Source: Candidatus Thorarchaeota archaeon
Lineage (GTDB): Archaea > Asgardarchaeota > Thorarchaeia > Thorarchaeales > Thorarchaeaceae
Assembly: GCA_021498125.1 (NCBI GenBank)
Contig: JAIZWL010000008.1
Coordinates: 1 to 64,000 of the forward strand
Direction: 5' to 3'
DNA length: 64,000 nt
The notes under the pieces are model-generated. The model saw only the letters and a program-made list of their open reading frames with translations, did not search any database and was not told where the DNA came from. The first letter of the stretch is position 1. Every line of letters starts with the position of its first letter. Positions 17,726 to 26,570 of this stretch are shown here, piece after piece. The translations under genes and the position numbers were made by a program.

Positions 17726-18962
17726 ACTCCTTCCTTTCTAATGCGTGGCTCCATAGTTCGTCTTTCATTCGTTTCCCTTCTCCACGCAGCAGATCGCTCA
17801 CTAAATTCCTCATCGCCTTACTGATACCAAGGCTCTCGGGAATAGTACCTTGGTCTTGCAGGGTGCTAAGATCGACGGTGCCTTTTTCGATCCACTCTGC
17901 TAACGAGTGCATCTGTTTCACCTGCGGGTCTCGACGACCTATGGCGTATCTCCGGATGAAGATGATATCGAGAAGATCCGACAATACACGGTGATTGACC
18001 TCGTTCATCCATGGTGGTCTGTGCCGTATTGAGCGATCGCTCACTCCTTCTTGCTTGCAGATTCTGTGAGCTTCTACAAGTAGGTTGTTTGGTAAATGCT
18101 GGTGGATGGGATTGCCATAAGTATCGTTGTTTTTGTAAATTCGTTGGAGCATCTCGTGATATTGAGGGAAACGATGTTTGACCACTCTCATGAAATAGTC
18201 CTTCTGTCGGCCCGGTTTCAGGGTCAGGCCTGAGAACTGAATAAACTCTCCACCCGCCTTCTTGGTCTCCCTCACAAGACCTCTAATGTTCTCTTCACTT
18301 GTCCCAATACCGGGAATGATCGGCAGCGCCATGACACCTCCAAAGATCCCTGCTCGGCGAAGCTTTTTGAGTGCCACAAACCGTTCCCATGTTGCAGGGG
18401 ACTTTGGCTCAAATACCCTCTTTATCTCCTCGTCGTGAAGTGTGATGGTGAAGCACACATTAGCAAAGGACATCTTGTGGATCTCCTTGAGAAGATCAAG
18501 ATCACGAAGCACAAGAGTTGATTTTGTCAGGATGAACACAGGCAGCTCGAAATCAAGAAGCACCTCTAAAATGCGGCGAGTGATCCTGTACTTTTCTTCT
18601 GCTGGTTGATACGCATCTGAGACCCCGCCACTAATGCCAATGACTATTCCTCTTCTTGAACTCAACGTGGTGTCTGTATCCTCATCGTCTAGAAAAGGTA
18701 GCAGGCTCTCTGTTTCAAGACTGCTTCGTGAGGAAAAACCCATCTTCTTGAGCTCTCTCCTGAGAATTTCAGGTGCGTTGGCCTTGACTCGTACATGTGT
18801 CTGGAAATCATCAACATGATAGTGTTCGCTCATACCATCGCAATACACACAGGCAAACTCACAACCACGGTATGCGTTCAATGAGCAATTGGTATGGAAC
18901 CAACTATCCGCATACGAGATTGATGACAACAGTGTCTTTGCCATGATCGGTGTATATTGCAT
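17724..18962 (-). CDS. Radical-SAM protein, SplB-like (COG1533 type)
   Basis: About 412 residues. The radical-SAM cluster motif CxxxCxYC is seen as GCEFACVYCDG near the N-terminus, preceded by NCSLNAYRGC as in the spore-photoproduct-lyase-like group; the SAM-binding GGVSDAYQPAEE and a later PIIPGIG segment fit the TIM barrel. The group is widespread in archaea and its substrate is mostly unknown, so photoproduct repair should not be assumed. The start is ATG 18962 (GTG 18974 and ATG 18944 are alternatives). A 183 bp gap separates it from the MFS gene. Confidence 0.82.
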   Translation of the reverse strand: MQYTPIMAKTLLSSISYADSWFHTNCSLNAYRGCEFACVYCDGMSEHYHVDDFQTHVRVKANAPEILRRELKKMGFSSRSSLETESLLPFLDDEDTDTTLSSRRGIVIGISGGVSDAYQPAEEKYRITRRILEVLLDFELPVFILTKSTLVLRDLDLLKEIHKMSFANVCFTITLHDEEIKRVFEPKSPATWERFVALKKLRRAGIFGGVMALPIIPGIGTSEENIRGLVRETKKAGGEFIQFSGLTLKPGRQKDYFMRVVKHRFPQYHEMLQRIYKNNDTYGNPIHQHLPNNLLVEAHRICKQEGVSDRSIRHRPPWMNEVNHRVLSDLLDIIFIRRYAIGRRDPQVKQMHSLAEWIEKGTVDLSTLQDQGTIPESLGISKAMRNLVSDLLRGEGKRMKDELWSHALERKE

Positions 18963-19100
18963 AGTAACACGCACGTAGTTTTACAATTATTCTTGGACAT
19001 GATTGGTACTTGCTCTATTTTATGGTATGGCTTTAGTGATCACAAAGAAAACAAATTATTATCAAGAATAATTTATAAACTATATTCTCCGATTTTTTTT

Positions 19101-19137
19101 AAAAAAAGATAGGAACCCATGTGAGGATTCACATGGG
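19101..19137 (-). terminator. Strong hairpin and T-run after the MFS gene
   Basis: On the minus strand a perfect 9-bp stem (19129-19137 with 19116-19124, loop of four) is followed by TTCCTATC and seven T. It lies about 20 bp downstream of the MFS stop codon. Confidence 0.75.
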
Positions 19138-19158
19138 AGTGTGCTTCTATGTGTGTCC

Positions 19159-20490
19159 TTATTGCTCTTCAGTTGAGACCTTACTCTCTCCCATCTTTGG
19201 CTGGCGCACCTTGGTCAGGATGAGAAGTGCTATCACAAAGAAGACGAGGATCGTGAGCATGGCTGTCTTGTGGGCAATAACGCTGTCAGAGCCGCCCATG
19301 ATCAGCAGGACCGAGCCATAGACAAAGGGGCCAAGAATGGCGGCAAACTTGCCCGTGAGCGCATAGAAGCCAAACATCTCACTCTTCTTTTCTTCGGGTA
19401 TGAACTGCCCGTACATACTCCGTGCGGTGCTCTGGCTGGATCCCATGCCTACACCAGCCATCATTCCCACGGTCCACCATACCCATATCTCAGTTCCAAG
19501 ATATGCCATCAGCAGGGCCGCAATCCAGATGAACAGTGTGCTCATCAATGTCTTCTTCGTACCTATCTTGTCTGCAATTACACCAAAGATGAATGCACCT
19601 GGAATAGCAGCAAGCTGGGTCACTGCAAAAAAGATGAGTATGTCAGTATTGCTAAAGCCATAGGCCTTCTCTGCGAAGAGCGAGGCGTAGTAGATCACCG
19701 TTGTGATAGCGTCGCTCAACAGGAAGAATGCTACAAGGAATAGTGGAAGACCCTGATATTTGTTGATCTCCTTGAGTGTGCGTTTGACCCGAACAAAACC
19801 GATCTTGTAGATGCTGATCCCCTCTTCTTCAGGATGAACTTTTGGTGGTCGATTCTTTAACCACATGATGCTGGGAATTGCAAAGAGCAGGAAGAACAGT
19901 GCACTGAACAGAAATGGAAGTGTAGGTTGCGTTGGGAATATGATAATGCTAGCGATTGCGATGATGATCGTCAGCATTGCGCCAACATAACCAGCAGCAT
20001 AGCCATTTCCACCAATCTTTCCGATGTTCTCCTCTGTGCTTATCTCGGGAAGCCATGCATTGTAGAACGGCAGTGCTCCTTGGAATCCGATGTTGGCTAC
20101 GACAAAGAGAATGAATGCCCAGACCCACATGTCGATTCCTAAGAATTGTGGAATGCTATCGTTCAAAAAGAAGAGAAGCGCATTGAATGTGATGCAGAGC
20201 CCCGTATAGAACGATAGGAACTTCTTCTTCGAGCCGGAAAAATCTGCAATAGCTCCGAGGACTGGAGCCGTGATTGCAATGATGATCATCGTTATCGATC
20301 CGGCGAACCCCCAATACGCATCTCCCAGATTAGGATTACCTGTGGCAGTTGTCACAAGAGCTGAGAAGAAACGCGGGAACAATGCCGTGACTATTAAGAC
20401 CGTGAAACTCGTATTCGCAAAGTCAAACAAATACCATGCAAACCGTTCTTTTCGGTCGGTCGGAATGTTTTCAACCTGTTCCGTTGACAT
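19159..20490 (-). CDS. MFS transporter, UMF1/Atg22-like
   Basis: 443-residue polytopic protein with about 12 membrane helices. The N-terminal signature WYLFDFANTSF and the following LVTALFPRFF, plus APVLGAIADFSG, are those of the UMF1 (Atg22-like) subgroup of the major facilitator superfamily, where eukaryotic members export amino acids from the vacuole. The substrate here is unknown. It starts at ATG 20490. Its promoter region is shared with the divergent ureohydrolase-like gene. It is monocistronic, with a strong terminator. Confidence 0.88.
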   Translation of the reverse strand: MSTEQVENIPTDRKERFAWYLFDFANTSFTVLIVTALFPRFFSALVTTATGNPNLGDAYWGFAGSITMIIIAITAPVLGAIADFSGSKKKFLSFYTGLCITFNALLFFLNDSIPQFLGIDMWVWAFILFVVANIGFQGALPFYNAWLPEISTEENIGKIGGNGYAAGYVGAMLTIIIAIASIIIFPTQPTLPFLFSALFFLLFAIPSIMWLKNRPPKVHPEEEGISIYKIGFVRVKRTLKEINKYQGLPLFLVAFFLLSDAITTVIYYASLFAEKAYGFSNTDILIFFAVTQLAAIPGAFIFGVIADKIGTKKTLMSTLFIWIAALLMAYLGTEIWVWWTVGMMAGVGMGSSQSTARSMYGQFIPEEKKSEMFGFYALTGKFAAILGPFVYGSVLLIMGGSDSVIAHKTAMLTILVFFVIALLILTKVRQPKMGESKVSTEEQ

Positions 20491-20534
20491 ATTTACTCGA
20501 CCTCATTGTCGGGAACAAGCTCTTTCCTATTGCT

Positions 20535-20550
20535 TGCATATTTATAACAG
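20535..20550. promoter_or_regulatory. TATA region between divergent genes
   Basis: TGCATATTTATAACAG contains TTTATAA on the plus strand about 23 bp before ATG 20567, the usual distance for a leaderless archaeal transcript. The same bases read TTATAAATA on the minus strand, about 50 bp upstream of the MFS start. Confidence 0.55.
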
Positions 20551-20566
20551 TTGTTGGTTGTCAAAA

Positions 20567-21775
20567 ATGGAAATCCTTATGCCCCCCTCTAATGAAGCAC
20601 TTGGTGGTGCAGGAATGAGACCGTCACTTGTTGTCTATGGGTCCTTGTTAGACTCGCTGGAATGCGAACCGTATGTCGATCGGAAACGTGACGATCTTGT
20701 ATCACGCCTTGCTGGTAGGCCCCCTCTGTCAGAACATGCAGATCCATTTGATGCTCTTCTCTCAGCCTTGCAGAGCGGGTTGAAGTCTGTGGATGTGGCA
20801 CCTGCTGGTAAGGTTTCAATTGATGACTGGTTGCGGCCCGTTCCCAAAGCGGATCCCATGAATCTCATGATGGTCTCCATGACGAGCTATCAGGCCTACA
20901 ATGATTCAGGTGGACCTGAAGACTATACCAAGCAGACATACGATACTCTTCTTCGACCTGAGCGATTAGAAGCAGTGACTGAGACCAGTCTTGGATCCAT
21001 CACAGAGCTTCCCGAACATGCCATTCCTCTCATGCTGGGTGTGGATCACTCGGTCTCGGGGGCACCTATTCAAGCACTGTCTGAGAGATACGGTTCTGAA
21101 GACCTGGTGCTTGTCGTTCTTGATTATCATGCAGATATTCGTCCTACGCATGTGAGTGTAGGTCTGTCCCAATGGGATGTTGAACGACGAGGTATGATCT
21201 GGTTAGAGGGCCCTCGGCCTGATCGCTATGAGGCTGGAAGTTTTCTCTACTATCTCTTTGAACGCAATATTGTACTACCTGAGAACACGATCCTCATCGG
21301 ACCAGTAGCATACCCCACCAAACGACTTAGACTGGTCGAGGACCCGCGAGTTCAGGAGTACGTGGAATTATACGACTCATTAGTGGAACGAGGCCTGAAG
21401 ATAATTCATCGCTCAAAGTTTAATGGTCCGTCTTGGAGGAAGGACTTGGCAAAGGTGCTTGGTGACGTGAACGGCTCGCATCTTTATCTCTCTCTTGATT
21501 CGGATGTGGGTGTTCTCAACGCGATCAATGCAACACGGCTCATTCATTTCGGTAGGCCAGAGATTCCTATGAAGGGTCTCGGTCTCAGCGAGCTGATAGA
21601 GATTGCACGTGAACTGTGTGACTGGGTGTCGAAAAATAATATTAAACTTGCAGGCATTGACGCCATGGAGATGGATGTCATGCTTATAGATCGAACCCTC
21701 TCTCCACAACTTGAGGATCAGACTTCTAACGTCCTTGTCGAGTTCTTGTCCGAATTGTTATCGGGTTTTCGATAA
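20567..21775 (+). CDS. Divergent ureohydrolase (arginase/agmatinase-fold) protein
   Basis: 403-residue protein whose central and C-terminal parts keep the metal-ligand pattern of the arginase superfamily in order: GVDHS (usual GGDHS), LDYHAD (usual DAHAD) and LSLDSDV (usual SxDxD), then GIDAMEMD (usual DVVEVNP). All six Mn ligands can be placed, but the substrate loops differ and a 130-residue N-terminal extension is unlike arginases. It may hydrolyse a guanidino, formimino or related amide compound; the substrate is unknown. It starts at ATG 20567, supported by the TATA box 23 bp upstream; the frame is open further upstream inside the divergent MFS gene. Confidence 0.7.
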   Translation: MEILMPPSNEALGGAGMRPSLVVYGSLLDSLECEPYVDRKRDDLVSRLAGRPPLSEHADPFDALLSALQSGLKSVDVAPAGKVSIDDWLRPVPKADPMNLMMVSMTSYQAYNDSGGPEDYTKQTYDTLLRPERLEAVTETSLGSITELPEHAIPLMLGVDHSVSGAPIQALSERYGSEDLVLVVLDYHADIRPTHVSVGLSQWDVERRGMIWLEGPRPDRYEAGSFLYYLFERNIVLPENTILIGPVAYPTKRLRLVEDPRVQEYVELYDSLVERGLKIIHRSKFNGPSWRKDLAKVLGDVNGSHLYLSLDSDVGVLNAINATRLIHFGRPEIPMKGLGLSELIEIARELCDWVSKNNIKLAGIDAMEMDVMLIDRTLSPQLEDQTSNVLVEFLSELLSGFR

Positions 21776-21882
21776 AAATCAGTCTAATAAATATATAGTT
21801 ATATTTAGCACTAATAATAATTTTCGGACAGACTTATTATCTCTTTTTGCAACTGCAACTTATTAATTCAGGAGGCTCAGAT

Positions 21883-22401
21883 ATGGAGGTAAAAGAGATA
21901 GCCGAAACCATTGAAAGTCTCAACTTTGAAGAATTGGCTGAACGGCGTGGTGAACTTGTTAGTGCAATAAAAGGCCATGGCAAAGAAAAATCAAAACTGG
22001 CAGGAGTTCTTCTTGACCGATATATTTCATGGTTACAGAAGATCTTTGAGGAGGATGGACCTGCTTATCCTGCTTTTCGATTTCTCGAGCCGGACGCTTG
22101 CATTAGAGTGACCCTGCGGGAGCCAGAGTTGGGTGCAGATAAGACAGTGCTACTGAAAAAGACTGGAAGACAGTTCGTCATCAGTGAAGATGGAACGCCA
22201 TTGGCTCAATGCTCGATGACACTTGGTTCTGTTGAATACATTGCCGAGGCGGATGACTACATTGAGGCAGGCGCAAATCTTCTCGAATGTCGGAGATATC
22301 CGACCGATGACAAGAGTCTCGTCTGGGAAACGATAGTGGATGCAATAGAGGTCTATGAGACCGGGTTGCTTCATTTCTATCGAAAACTGGGGATGTTTTA
22401 G
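21883..22401 (+). CDS. Uncharacterised protein leading the GlcD/GlcF-like operon
   Basis: About 172 residues, acidic. It starts at ATG 21883, with GGAGG 11 bp before it. The first 40 residues are helical (ETIESLNFEELAERR). The remainder alternates strands and helices (VTLREPELGADKTVLLKK, SMTLGSVEYIAEADDYIEAG), which faintly recalls an SCP2-like lipid-binding fold, but I would not name it. Its stop lies 13 bp before the TTG start of the flavoprotein gene, so it belongs to the same transcript and may be an accessory subunit. Confidence 0.7.
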   Translation: MEVKEIAETIESLNFEELAERRGELVSAIKGHGKEKSKLAGVLLDRYISWLQKIFEEDGPAYPAFRFLEPDACIRVTLREPELGADKTVLLKKTGRQFVISEDGTPLAQCSMTLGSVEYIAEADDYIEAGANLLECRRYPTDDKSLVWETIVDAIEVYETGLLHFYRKLGMF

Positions 22402-22414
22402 GGAGGTTGAAGAT

Positions 22415-24088
22415 TTGACTTTTGACAAACAAGCTATTGAACAGAAGATTTCAGATGCAATGCTCTTTGCATTGGCGGTCCATCATGATCGCCAGCGTCG
22501 AAAATTCCCTCTTGACAAGGTTGTAGAGGAGATACGACGCGAGATAGGCGATGAACTGGTCAGCACGAACGAAGCAGTACGCGCAGTACATTCGAAGAAC
22601 ATCATGGCAACAACATATCACTCGCTACCGGATCTGGTTGTGCAACCCACTTGTACGGAAGATGTACAGGCTGTGATCCGTATCGCAAACAAATACGGGG
22701 TACCTGTCACGGTGCAGGGTGGCGGAACCGGCTTCAGTATTACGATCGCTAATCTGGGTGGGATCCTACTGGACACGACCCGGATGAACCGAATCATTGA
22801 GATCAACAAGGATGCTGATTATGCGGTGGTGGAACCTGGAGTCACCTATCTCCAGTTCTGTAGCGAGCTAAAGAAACACGGATACAGCTTTCCGCATGGG
22901 ACATTTCCCCCACAGACATGTGTGATCGCTAATCTGCTTGGGATCCATGGTCTTCATCGGCCGCACCTCTATCCATTCCTCATGCTCAGTGCTCAGGTTG
23001 TGCTTGGGGATGGACGGCTCCTTGTGATGGGGTCGGATACGATTCCGGACTGGACCCAGAACATTCTTGGATCCCCTGCCGGACCTAGCTATCTGGGCCT
23101 CTTTAGGCGCAGTGCGGGCACAATGGGAATTCTCACTCGTGCATCAGTCAGGATCTTTCCCGAGCTCGATGCCAAGAAGGTCGTGACCTACGGCTTCAAC
23201 AAGTACGATGATTATGTTGACTTCGCCATGATGGCGGTGCGGAATTGGCTTGTCCAGGATATTATCGCCTTCCTCTGGAGTTGGCCTCTGGTCAAGAAAC
23301 ACAAGGCGAAATACACGGGCCGGATCGCAGAGGTCGGGTCAAAGACCAATCCTTTGAAGTCACCTCCTGAGGGGACCCCGTACAATTTCTGTTGTGTCCT
23401 GCTGGAAGGTATTGAAGAGGATGTTGCAAATCGTGAGGCCGTCCTTGATAAGATGGCAAAGGACCACGGTGGCTGGCGAATTCCCGATGAGGAGATCCAA
23501 GAGAAATGGCCTTGGTTCTGGGAGCACATCCAAGTGTGGTGGATCAAGGACATGCCGGTCTTCCTCGAACCGTATGTGAATGTGCAGGGGACCACGATTC
23601 CCTTCTATTCGATCATACAGGGACCGACCAGAGCGAAGCGTCTGGAGAAATATCTTGTCGATGCTCTTCAGGGTGTCGAGGACGAACATCCGCAATGGGC
23701 TGGAGCGAGCGGTTATCTCTCGTGGCCCTATGATAACGGGCGTCGCTGGTTCATTCGTTGCCTCTCATGGTTCGAGGACTACAGCGATGATCCTGAAGAG
23801 ATGCTTGAGATCCGGCGCGAGGCAAGTCAGGAGATCAGTGCAGTGCATATGCCTCACATGATCGCGGAATACGGCTACCAAGGAACTGGCTGGCCTATCT
23901 CCATGGAACTTGCAGTTGTGGCTGCTGCTTTGGAACCTTCCAGTGCGATCACTTGGTTGAAGCTCAAGAAGGCGCTTGATCCTAATGATGTGTTGAACCC
24001 GTACATCACGTATGGTGTTCGTGAATATCTGCTCAAGAAGGGAGGACTGACTCCTGAAGAGCTTGAGATTGGAGGAGGAGTTAATTAG
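22415..24088 (+). CDS. FAD-linked oxidase (GlcD/lactate dehydrogenase-like)
   Basis: 558-residue flavoprotein of the FAD-binding type 4 family. Motifs: PTCTEDVQAVIRIANKYGV, the FAD pyrophosphate loop VTVQGGGTGFS, and VVEPGVTYLQF; the C-terminal FAD-oxidase domain ends in LKLKKALDPNDVLNPY. Relatives oxidise D-lactate, glycolate or other 2-hydroxyacids and pass electrons to an Fe-S partner. Here the partner gene follows with no gap, and a transporter comes next. The start is TTG 22415, seven bases after GGAGGT, because the frame upstream overlaps the preceding gene and is not family-like. Confidence 0.9.
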   Translation: MTFDKQAIEQKISDAMLFALAVHHDRQRRKFPLDKVVEEIRREIGDELVSTNEAVRAVHSKNIMATTYHSLPDLVVQPTCTEDVQAVIRIANKYGVPVTVQGGGTGFSITIANLGGILLDTTRMNRIIEINKDADYAVVEPGVTYLQFCSELKKHGYSFPHGTFPPQTCVIANLLGIHGLHRPHLYPFLMLSAQVVLGDGRLLVMGSDTIPDWTQNILGSPAGPSYLGLFRRSAGTMGILTRASVRIFPELDAKKVVTYGFNKYDDYVDFAMMAVRNWLVQDIIAFLWSWPLVKKHKAKYTGRIAEVGSKTNPLKSPPEGTPYNFCCVLLEGIEEDVANREAVLDKMAKDHGGWRIPDEEIQEKWPWFWEHIQVWWIKDMPVFLEPYVNVQGTTIPFYSIIQGPTRAKRLEKYLVDALQGVEDEHPQWAGASGYLSWPYDNGRRWFIRCLSWFEDYSDDPEEMLEIRREASQEISAVHMPHMIAEYGYQGTGWPISMELAVVAAALEPSSAITWLKLKKALDPNDVLNPYITYGVREYLLKKGGLTPEELEIGGGVN

Positions 24089-25339
24089 ATGACGACCACG
24101 AATCATGATGACGAGTACCTTGAAGATCTGCCCTATGCTGATAGGTACAAGGTTCCGGAATTGGCAAAGACAATGAAACTCGCGTATGCCTTTACATACG
24201 GGTGTATGCATTGTGGCACCTGTGCGACTCATTACACCTATGACAGTCCGATTCTCCAAGCGTGTCCATCTTACTGGCATTACCGATACACTGCATACGC
24301 GGGTGGTGGTAAGATGACTCTCTTGCGTCTGCTCCATGAACAGGTAATTGATTGGACGCAGGACTTGGCTGACGTAGTGTACCGATGCACCACCTGTGGT
24401 AACTGTGCAGAGATCTGTAACAGTCTTGTCTGGAGTGGTGAGAAGTTCAATACGGTCCGCCTCATCGAACTGATGCGTGCCGAGTTGGCCGAGCGCGGAT
24501 TTATTCCTAAGCCATTGGTTGACTTTGTGAATCGAATTGAGAAGGTCCACAATCCGTATGGCGAGGACCATTCGAAACGGTTCGCGTGGTTGCCCTCTGA
24601 TGCTAAGGTCTCTGATACTGCTGAGACCGCCTACTTTGTGGGCTGCACGGCTGCCTATCGCCAACCGGAGATTGCAGAGGCAACGGCTAGAATTCTCACC
24701 AAGACTGGGACAGAGTTTCAGATATTGGGTGAAAATGAGTGGTGTTGCGGTTCTCCCGCCCTGCGTGTTGGGAAGCGTGAAGAATTCCGTCACGTTGCCG
24801 AGCATAATATCCAAGCGATAAAGGACGCCGGGATCAAGAGAGTTGTGACTTCCTGCGCGGGGTGCTTCCGGACTCTGAAAAAGGACTATCCCGAGTTCTT
24901 CGGGGAACTGCCCTTTGAAGTCATACACATCACCGAGTTCTTAGCCGAGAAGGTCAAAGACAAGTCGTTGAAGATGAAGAAGAAAGTGGATCTGAAAGTC
25001 ACGTATCACGATCCCTGTCATCTTGGCCGACATGCAAAGGTCTACGAGCCGCCTCGTGAGGTCTTGGCTGCAATTCCTGGTGTTGAAGTCATTGAGATGG
25101 AACGTAATCGTGCGTCCGCATGGTGTTGTGGCGCTGGTGGTGGCGTGAAGGCCGCATTCCCAGACTTTGCACAGTGGAGCGCGGAAGAACGGATCATCGA
25201 GGCAGAGGGCACTGGTGCAAGTGCAATTGTTTCGGCATGTCCATTCTGTGCTCACAACTTCGATGATACCATGGACAAGACCGACCACGATATGGATGTA
25301 TTTGACATTGTCCAGCTGGTGGATCAAGCCCTTGAGTGA
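24089..25339 (+). CDS. Fe-S oxidoreductase with two CCG domains (GlcF/HdrD-like)
   Basis: 416 residues. The N-terminal half has two cysteine clusters, CMHCGTC with a distant ACP, and CTTCGNCAEIC. The C-terminal half has two CCG domains: WCCGSPALR with TSCAGCF, and DPCHLGRH with AWCCGAGGG and SACPFCA. This is the GlcF/HdrD layout that accepts electrons from a GlcD-type flavoprotein and passes them to menaquinone, a heterodisulfide or another carrier. Its ATG directly follows the flavoprotein stop codon, so the two are a complex. The first cluster has an unusually long spacing to its fourth Cys. Confidence 0.9.
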   Translation: MTTTNHDDEYLEDLPYADRYKVPELAKTMKLAYAFTYGCMHCGTCATHYTYDSPILQACPSYWHYRYTAYAGGGKMTLLRLLHEQVIDWTQDLADVVYRCTTCGNCAEICNSLVWSGEKFNTVRLIELMRAELAERGFIPKPLVDFVNRIEKVHNPYGEDHSKRFAWLPSDAKVSDTAETAYFVGCTAAYRQPEIAEATARILTKTGTEFQILGENEWCCGSPALRVGKREEFRHVAEHNIQAIKDAGIKRVVTSCAGCFRTLKKDYPEFFGELPFEVIHITEFLAEKVKDKSLKMKKKVDLKVTYHDPCHLGRHAKVYEPPREVLAAIPGVEVIEMERNRASAWCCGAGGGVKAAFPDFAQWSAEERIIEAEGTGASAIVSACPFCAHNFDDTMDKTDHDMDVFDIVQLVDQALE

Positions 25340-25358
25340 GCCCCGGAGTTGATATCTC

Positions 25359-25946
25359 TTGAGCGAGAAAAACCGATACGGCTACGTGGTGGTCAGTATT
25401 ATCGTACTTGCATCGGTCAGCGTCGGCGGTATCTGGTCGAGTTGTGCGGTCTTTGCCACTCGCATGATGTCCGAGATGTCTTTCAACTATATCATGTTTG
25501 GAGGACTGATCTCGGTCATGCTTCTTCCACTGGCAGGCTTCACTCGATTGATCAAGGAGCCGCTGAAGGAGCGAGGTGCAAAGTTTGGTCTGAGTGTGGG
25601 TATTGGTCTAATCGGTGTCTTTGGCACCCTTCAGGCTTTCTGCCCCGACTATTGGACCATGCTGATTGCCCGATTTCTCGTGGCTACTGGTTTCGGAATT
25701 ATCTTCCTCTTCAATAACCTGATAGTCATGAGTTTCTTTGGAATGTCGAATAACAGCAATGTGGCCGGAACGTTATCTGTGATGACGGGGCTTGTCTGGG
25801 GCGCATTCTCCGCAAGCTACTATTCCGGGCTCTTGTACTTCGCGGTTGGTGCGCGCTGGCGTTTGGCACGTGCATTCTGGGGAGTCATCGGTATCGTTGC
25901 TGCCATACTGTGGGTAGTTCTGGGGAAGGAGTCCCCGTTAGACTAA
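25359..25946 (+). CDS. MFS transporter N-terminal half (six helices)
   Basis: 195 residues with six predicted membrane helices, the first half of a major facilitator fold (MLIARFLVATGFGIIF resembles helix 4). It ends at TAA 25944-25946 after a charged segment, where the central MFS loop would lie. The next gene is in the same frame and supplies six more helices. Start TTG 25359 with GGAG about 11 bp upstream. Downstream of a 2-hydroxyacid-type dehydrogenase pair, it probably takes up or exports the substrate (for example lactate or glycolate); this is inference. Confidence 0.8.
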   Translation: MSEKNRYGYVVVSIIVLASVSVGGIWSSCAVFATRMMSEMSFNYIMFGGLISVMLLPLAGFTRLIKEPLKERGAKFGLSVGIGLIGVFGTLQAFCPDYWTMLIARFLVATGFGIIFLFNNLIVMSFFGMSNNSNVAGTLSVMTGLVWGAFSASYYSGLLYFAVGARWRLARAFWGVIGIVAAILWVVLGKESPLD

Positions 25947-25961
25947 TTGGAGGTTCTAAAG

Positions 25962-26570
25962 ATGAGTGAAGAAATAAGCGTCTTTAGGCTCCGAGAGACC
26001 TACCTGATGGGAACGATCCTTGGAGTGTTCTTTGCATACATCACAACTGTGAGCTGGTTGCCAACGTACAAGGCGATCGAGGCCGGAATCGACCCCGTGT
26101 CACCTCCCACGATCATGTATATGATCGGAGCAATCGACCTTGTATCAGTGTCCTTGGGCTTTGTCATTGGATACTATCTGGCGCGACGATTGAAAAAGCG
26201 TCGTCCTCTGATGATCGCTGGTGGCTTCTTAGCGGCATTGACCAGCCTGTTGGGCTTCTTACCAGTCCTGCAAGCGAATAAGATGGTTTCGGGTCTGCTT
26301 ATGATCTCGACGATATTCTTTGTCTGTCTCTGCCTCTGTCCATGGACCTTCATCCTTGGCGAGTTGGCTCCGCCTCATCGTATCGCATCACAGATGCATG
26401 CAACATTGCTCGTATCTGCTGTATACGGTGTGATCACCCCAATAATACAAGGGATCCTGTTTTTCATTGACCCCTCGTTGTTTTACTGGGGTTGGCTCGG
26501 AGCATCGTTCATGTTGCTCTTTATGGGCATATGTTCGATCTTCGTACCTGAGACCACTAGCGGGTCTTAA
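25962..26570 (+). CDS. MFS transporter C-terminal half (six helices)
   Basis: 203 residues with six membrane helices, matching the second half of an MFS protein. It has its own GGAGGT seven bases before ATG 25962, which argues for a genuine separate cistron rather than a sequencing error, although the frame is the same as that of the first half and only one stop codon intervenes. The two halves would need to assemble to form a 12-helix carrier. The 3' end overlaps the convergent SCP2 gene by 14 bp. Confidence 0.8.
   Translation: MSEEISVFRLRETYLMGTILGVFFAYITTVSWLPTYKAIEAGIDPVSPPTIMYMIGAIDLVSVSLGFVIGYYLARRLKKRRPLMIAGGFLAALTSLLGFLPVLQANKMVSGLLMISTIFFVCLCLCPWTFILGELAPPHRIASQMHATLLVSAVYGVITPIIQGILFFIDPSLFYWGWLGASFMLLFMGICSIFVPETTSGS

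Noticed and set aside
20270-20566. Upstream extension of the ureohydrolase-like gene
   Set aside because: It lies inside the divergent MFS gene, and a TATA box at 20541-20547 is placed for a leaderless start at 20567.
23765-24928. 387-codon open frame on the minus strand
   Set aside because: It lies antisense to the end of the flavoprotein gene and the first part of the Fe-S gene, both with clear family motifs. Its translation shows no recognisable domain and reflects codon bias.
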